Shown here: piece after piece, positions 53,711 through 56,927 of the stretch | Numbering within the stretch: position 1 is the stretch's first letter | Layout of the letters: the number at the start of each line of letters is the position of its first letter | NCBI GenBank assembly: GCA_002407935.1 | Contig: DHPU01000066.1 | Span: 1 to 56,927, forward strand | Source: Peptococcaceae bacterium UBA5356 | GTDB lineage: Bacteria; Bacillota; Peptococcia; DRI-13; DTU073 | DNA: 56,927 nucleotides | Reading direction: 5' to 3' | Notes under the pieces: model-generated | The model's input: only the letters and a program-made list of their open reading frames with translations | The model's database searches: none | Told to the model about the DNA's origin: nothing | Position numbers and translations under genes: made by a program

Positions 53711-53852
53711 GCTACCAAACTGCGCTACATCCCGATTTAAGCAAAAAACAAAATTAAGATAAAATATATTACTACACTTTAATATGATATGAACTTTAGC
53801 CGGATAAGTCAAAGGGAAAATTTTAAGCGCAGTTTGTCTGGAAAAATTCGTA
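53711..53852. repeat. 142-bp direct repeat, right copy
   Basis: Matches 50088-50229 with two mismatches (AT versus TT near 53766, G versus T near 53783). It has the first 24 nt of tRNA-Pro (53711-53734) without the rest of the tRNA, then the upstream DNA and the end of the transposase frame. It marks the right edge of the island. Host-like sequence resumes at 53853. Confidence 0.95.
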
Positions 53853-53899
53853 TTAGCTGATATACTTAAAGAAGGGAGTTCCCTGAGGAGGGGTTGCTT

Positions 53900-54454
53900 A
53901 TGGATAATCGACGAGAGCGTGATGCAAGGTATCTGGAGGCTTTGGAAGAGATTACGCAAAATCTTTGGCGTTGTAAAGAAAAATATAATTTAGTGGAAGA
54001 GGAAAATATGCCCTCTGCGCTAAGGTTAAAGGTTTGGGAAGAAAAGTTAACCACAGAAAGAAGATTATTGGAAGAGGTTAGTTTGCCTTGCCGCTTTATT
54101 TTGGAGCATTTTACTACTTTCATGGGTAAACCGGATCATACGGTGGGTTTTAGTTTGGGGCAGCAGTTTGAATTAGGGCGGGGAACAATTAATGATTTTT
54201 CAATCCACGATTGGGGAAATATTTGTCTCATGATCGGAAATTTTCGCCTTTGTTGGCGTGATCAGGATTATCAGTATCTTTTTTATCCCGATAAAGTAAT
54301 TTTACGCTCGGTGGATAGAAGTAAGCCGGAAATCCATCTCTTTTTTAACTTTGCTTTTAAGTATTCGAAGATATTAAGTGAATTTAAAGATGTTGCGACA
54401 GATTCTCAAACGCTTTATTGTTATCCTGATTTATTTGCCGAAGCAGCTGATTAA
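53900..54454 (+). CDS. Hypothetical protein
   Basis: A 184-residue protein I do not recognise. The N-terminal 60 residues look coiled-coil-like (RYLEALEEITQNLWRCKEKY). The rest has mixed hydrophobic and charged residues with no enzyme motif. GAGGAGGGG precedes ATG 53900. Its base use is like the chromosome, not the island, so it lies outside. Before the island arrived it was next to tRNA-Pro. Confidence 0.6.
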   Translation: MDNRRERDARYLEALEEITQNLWRCKEKYNLVEEENMPSALRLKVWEEKLTTERRLLEEVSLPCRFILEHFTTFMGKPDHTVGFSLGQQFELGRGTINDFSIHDWGNICLMIGNFRLCWRDQDYQYLFYPDKVILRSVDRSKPEIHLFFNFAFKYSKILSEFKDVATDSQTLYCYPDLFAEAAD

Positions 54455-54490
54455 TAGTTAAATTAAAAAAAATTTAAAGATATAAATTTA

Positions 54491-54529
54491 GGGAGCCGGG
54501 GTGCACTTCACTTCAGGGGCTCTCTTTTT
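54491..54529 (+). terminator. Terminator after the hypothetical gene
   Basis: GGGAGCC pairs with GGGCTCTC across an about 20-nt loop, followed by TTTTT. The stem is short and imperfect, but position and T-run fit. Confidence 0.6.
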
Positions 54530-54600
54530 GCTTGTTTAAAAAGGCACCCTTTTCTTGCTTAATTAATAAGCTAAGTAATGAGAAGAGGGGTGTTGCAGAG

Positions 54601-55593
54601 ATGAAAACTTCAGACTGCATAGATGCCGGTACGGAATATTGTCCGTGTTATTTGGCGGAAACGGGAGAATGTATTATGTGTTCCCAATTACAGGGCAAAG
54701 TTTTTTGTGATTGTACCAATTGGAAAGGAGTTTGTATTTACCAGGAATATATGTGGAATCATTTACATGCCAAGGAGAGCCGTAAGGAGTACCGGTGTAA
54801 AATTTTGATCTGTGAACAGGCAGCCCCCCTGGTGATACTCTTAACCGTACAAGTTAACAGAACTTTGGCCAGAGAACTAAAACAGCCGGGGGCTTACGTA
54901 TTTTTAAGACCGCTGGATAGTCCGCCTTATTTTGAGATACCTTTGTCGGTAATGAAGGCTGATGAAAGAGCGGAAACGGTTGTGCTTGCCGTACAGGAAC
55001 GGGGAGTAAAAACAAAATATTTATTTAAGCAAAGCACAGTGAAGAAGGAAGTAGAAATATTATTGCGCGGTCCTTTTTGGAACGGGATTTTAGGTTTATC
55101 TTATCTGAAGAGTCTGCAGAAAGAGAAGGCTCTTCTCGTTATTCGGGGGATAGGGCAGGCCCCTGCTGTACCTGTGGCCAAAAAGTTAATTCAGGGCGGT
55201 AATGAGGTGGAGGTACTCTTAGATACCGGTAAGATTCAAAGCGACTTTGCGGCAGCTTTGTTTAGAGAGATGGGTTGCCATGTAGTTGCCCAAAAAGTGT
55301 TAGATGTGGAAAAATTACTAATTCCCGACGAAGTATTAACTTATATCAAAGATAGTTTTATGAAGAACGGAGTTAAGTTGATTTATTGTGGCGGCCCGGA
55401 GTTGTTGCACCGGGGGGTAAGTGCGTTAATTCAGCAAACGGGTAGTAAGGTTGATTTAGCATGCTCAAATGATGCCAAATTATGTTGTGGTGAGGGAATT
55501 TGCGGGAGCTGTCAAACGAGGATAGTTAACGGAAGTAGAACAAAGATCTGTAAAACACAATTGGATCCGCGTGATTTATACGGAGGGAGGTAA
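54601..55593 (+). CDS. PyrK-like iron-sulfur flavoprotein (FAD/NAD-binding)
   Basis: A 330-residue electron-transfer protein. The N-terminal 45 residues are cysteine-rich (CPC, CIMC, CDC), which suggests an extra metal site. The middle resembles ferredoxin-reductase-type FAD/NAD-binding domains (LLVIRGIGQAPAVPVAKKLI). The C-terminal Cys cluster at about 288-316 (CCGEGICGSC, then ICKTQLDP) matches the [2Fe-2S] site of the dihydroorotate dehydrogenase electron-transfer subunit. ATG 54601 is used. It is 6 nt from the FAD oxidoreductase gene, so both probably act as one complex. The substrate is unknown. Confidence 0.82.
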   Translation: MKTSDCIDAGTEYCPCYLAETGECIMCSQLQGKVFCDCTNWKGVCIYQEYMWNHLHAKESRKEYRCKILICEQAAPLVILLTVQVNRTLARELKQPGAYVFLRPLDSPPYFEIPLSVMKADERAETVVLAVQERGVKTKYLFKQSTVKKEVEILLRGPFWNGILGLSYLKSLQKEKALLVIRGIGQAPAVPVAKKLIQGGNEVEVLLDTGKIQSDFAAALFREMGCHVVAQKVLDVEKLLIPDEVLTYIKDSFMKNGVKLIYCGGPELLHRGVSALIQQTGSKVDLACSNDAKLCCGEGICGSCQTRIVNGSRTKICKTQLDPRDLYGGR

Positions 55594-55599
55594 GGAAGA

Positions 55600-56880
55600 G
55601 TGCTTAAGGTGGTGATTATTGGGGGAGGATGGTCTGGCTGTGCGGCGGCGATTACGGCGAGGAAAGCCGGAGCAGAGGTAACTATTTTGGAGAAAACGGA
55701 TTTGTTGCTTGGGTTAGGCAATGTGGGCGGAATTATGCGCAATAATGGCAGATTTACGGCAGCTGAGGAAATAATTGCGTTGGGAGCAGGTGATTTGCTA
55801 GAGATCACGGATCGGGCGACCAGACATAAAAGTATTAATTTTCCGGGTCATAAGCATGCTTTTTTATATGATGTGGTTAAAGTAGAACCAATGGTACGGA
55901 AAAAGTTGACCGAAATGGGGATTAATATTCAACTGGAAAGCAGAGCGATCGATGTGGAGAAAGAGGGTGCCGGTATTAAGCAGATTATACTGGCGGATGA
56001 AAGTGTAGTAGAGGGCGATGTTTTTATTGAAACGACAGGGTCTACCGGTCCCATGGGAAATTGCCTGCGGTATGGTAATGGCTGTTCAATGTGTATTTTG
56101 CGATGCCCCTCTTATGGGCCGCGGATCAGTATCAGCCAGCGGGCGGGGGTAGAGGATTTGCTGGGACAGCGAGGGGATGAATCCTATGGTGCATATAGTG
56201 GATCTTGTAAGCTGGCACGGCACTCTTTGAGTCCGGAAATTGTGGAGCGGCTGGAAAAGGACGGAGTGGCAGTAGTTCCTGTCCCTGCCGAGGATATTAA
56301 CCTGAAAAAGTTGGATTACAAGGTATGTCAGCAGTATGCTCTCAAGGAATTTGCCGAGAATATTGTCTTGCTTGATACCGGTTATGCGAAGCTAATGACT
56401 TCTTATTATCCTTTGGAAAAATTGCGGAGGATTCCGGGTTTTGAATTTGCCCGTTATGATGATCCTTATTCGGGAGGAAAGGGTAACTCGATCCGTTATT
56501 TATCAATGGCGCCGCGTAATAATGCTTTGCAGGTTAAGGGATTGGATAATTTATTCTGTGCCGGGGAAAAGTCGGGTCTTTTTGTGGGTCATACTGAGGC
56601 GATGGCTACCGGTAGTTTGGCCGGACATAACAGTGTGCGCCTGTATCTGGGAATGCCGCTGCTGGAATTACCCAGATCCGTGGTACTGGGGGATTTAATT
56701 GCTTATGCTAATGAAATGATTGAAACCTCTGAAGGCTTAAAGAATCGCTATACTTTTTCCGGGGGGAAATATTTTGCGCGGATGCAGGAAAAAGATCTTT
56801 ACACGACAGAGGTTGAGGCTATTCATGCCCGCGTAAATAAAATTGGGCTGGGCCGTATTTTTGCCGAGAAATTCCTTTAA
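55600..56880 (+). CDS. FAD-dependent oxidoreductase with four-cysteine motif
   Basis: A 426-residue flavoprotein. The N-terminal dinucleotide fold VVIIGGGWSGCAAAITARKA is followed by EKTDLLLGLGNVGGIMRNNG. In the middle, Cys155, Cys162, Cys165 and Cys169 (CLRYGNGCSMCILRC) form a C-x6-C-x2-C-x3-C pattern that could hold an iron-sulfur cluster. The C-terminal part (LDNLFCAGEKSGLFVGHTEA) resembles GidA/TrmFO-type FAD proteins, but overall it does not match TrmFO. GTG follows a GGAGGGAGG site. It is coupled to the PyrK-like gene. Confidence 0.8.
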   Translation: MLKVVIIGGGWSGCAAAITARKAGAEVTILEKTDLLLGLGNVGGIMRNNGRFTAAEEIIALGAGDLLEITDRATRHKSINFPGHKHAFLYDVVKVEPMVRKKLTEMGINIQLESRAIDVEKEGAGIKQIILADESVVEGDVFIETTGSTGPMGNCLRYGNGCSMCILRCPSYGPRISISQRAGVEDLLGQRGDESYGAYSGSCKLARHSLSPEIVERLEKDGVAVVPVPAEDINLKKLDYKVCQQYALKEFAENIVLLDTGYAKLMTSYYPLEKLRRIPGFEFARYDDPYSGGKGNSIRYLSMAPRNNALQVKGLDNLFCAGEKSGLFVGHTEAMATGSLAGHNSVRLYLGMPLLELPRSVVLGDLIAYANEMIETSEGLKNRYTFSGGKYFARMQEKDLYTTEVEAIHARVNKIGLGRIFAEKFL

Positions 56881-56927
56881 AGGGCAAAGATGTGTGCCTT
56901 CGTCGTTTCGCTTCTTCATACAGAACA

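Noticed and set aside
55600..56880. Assignment as TrmFO (tRNA methyltransferase)
   Set aside because: The C-terminal half shares some motifs, but the Cys motif and the coupled PyrK-like gene do not fit that enzyme.

Overview
The window looks like chromosome of an endospore-forming, probably anaerobic Clostridia-type Firmicute, resembling the Peptococcaceae/Desulfotomaculum grade. This rests on strong AGGAGG ribosome sites, GTG and TTG starts, an SspF-like spore protein, the LonB/LonA pair, a valine T-box, Rex, MecA, a YaaH-like GH18 protein and a full shikimate cluster. I could not run searches, so the taxonomic placement is inference.

Layout. 1-300: three tRNAs (the first cut by the window edge). 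400-8760: protein quality control (tig, clpP, clpX, a spore gene on the other strand, lonB, lonA, engB). 8820-12070: a glycine betaine/choline-type ABC importer with its own promoter. 12115-13817: an SsuA/THI5-like lipoprotein on the minus strand and a small membrane protein. 13885-19423: T-box, valS, folC and a SPOR protein. 19460-22291: rex followed by two DRTGG proteins, a PHP protein and a histidine-kinase-like ATPase, which resembles the accessory genes of [FeFe]-hydrogenase operons but has no hydrogenase here. 22399-31824: the elongation and division cluster (DUF4321, maf, radC, mreBCD, PBP2, minCDE, rodA). 31864-37683: accessory proteins, including a 1064-residue fusion of a Ca2+/cation exchanger, a phosphatase-like domain and a polytopic membrane domain. 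37833-42371: GH18 protein, ferredoxin, mecA and a lipid glycosyltransferase. 42529-49586: DAHP synthase, tyrA, aroA, aroE, aroC, aroB. 49634-50111: a zinc-ribbon protein and tRNA-Pro.

50230-53710 is an AT-rich island bounded by two nearly identical 142-bp direct repeats. Each repeat carries the 5' end of tRNA-Pro and the end of an IS4-type transposase gene. Inside are the broken transposase, small cassette-like genes with a shared C-terminal tail, a frameshifted gene, a RelE/ParE-type toxin-antitoxin pair and a decayed large serine recombinase. After the island come a hypothetical protein and a two-gene flavin/iron-sulfur oxidoreductase unit (54601-56880).

The most notable leads are the exchanger-phosphatase fusion, the repeat-bounded island, the Rex/DRTGG/PHP/ATPase module without a hydrogenase, the FeS-flavoprotein pair with an unusual four-cysteine motif, a regulatory dyad shared by the osmolyte operon and the recombinase remnant, and a Phe/Tyr-rich small reading frame overlapping a terminator before DAHP synthase. 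No CRISPR array, rRNA or complete prophage is seen.
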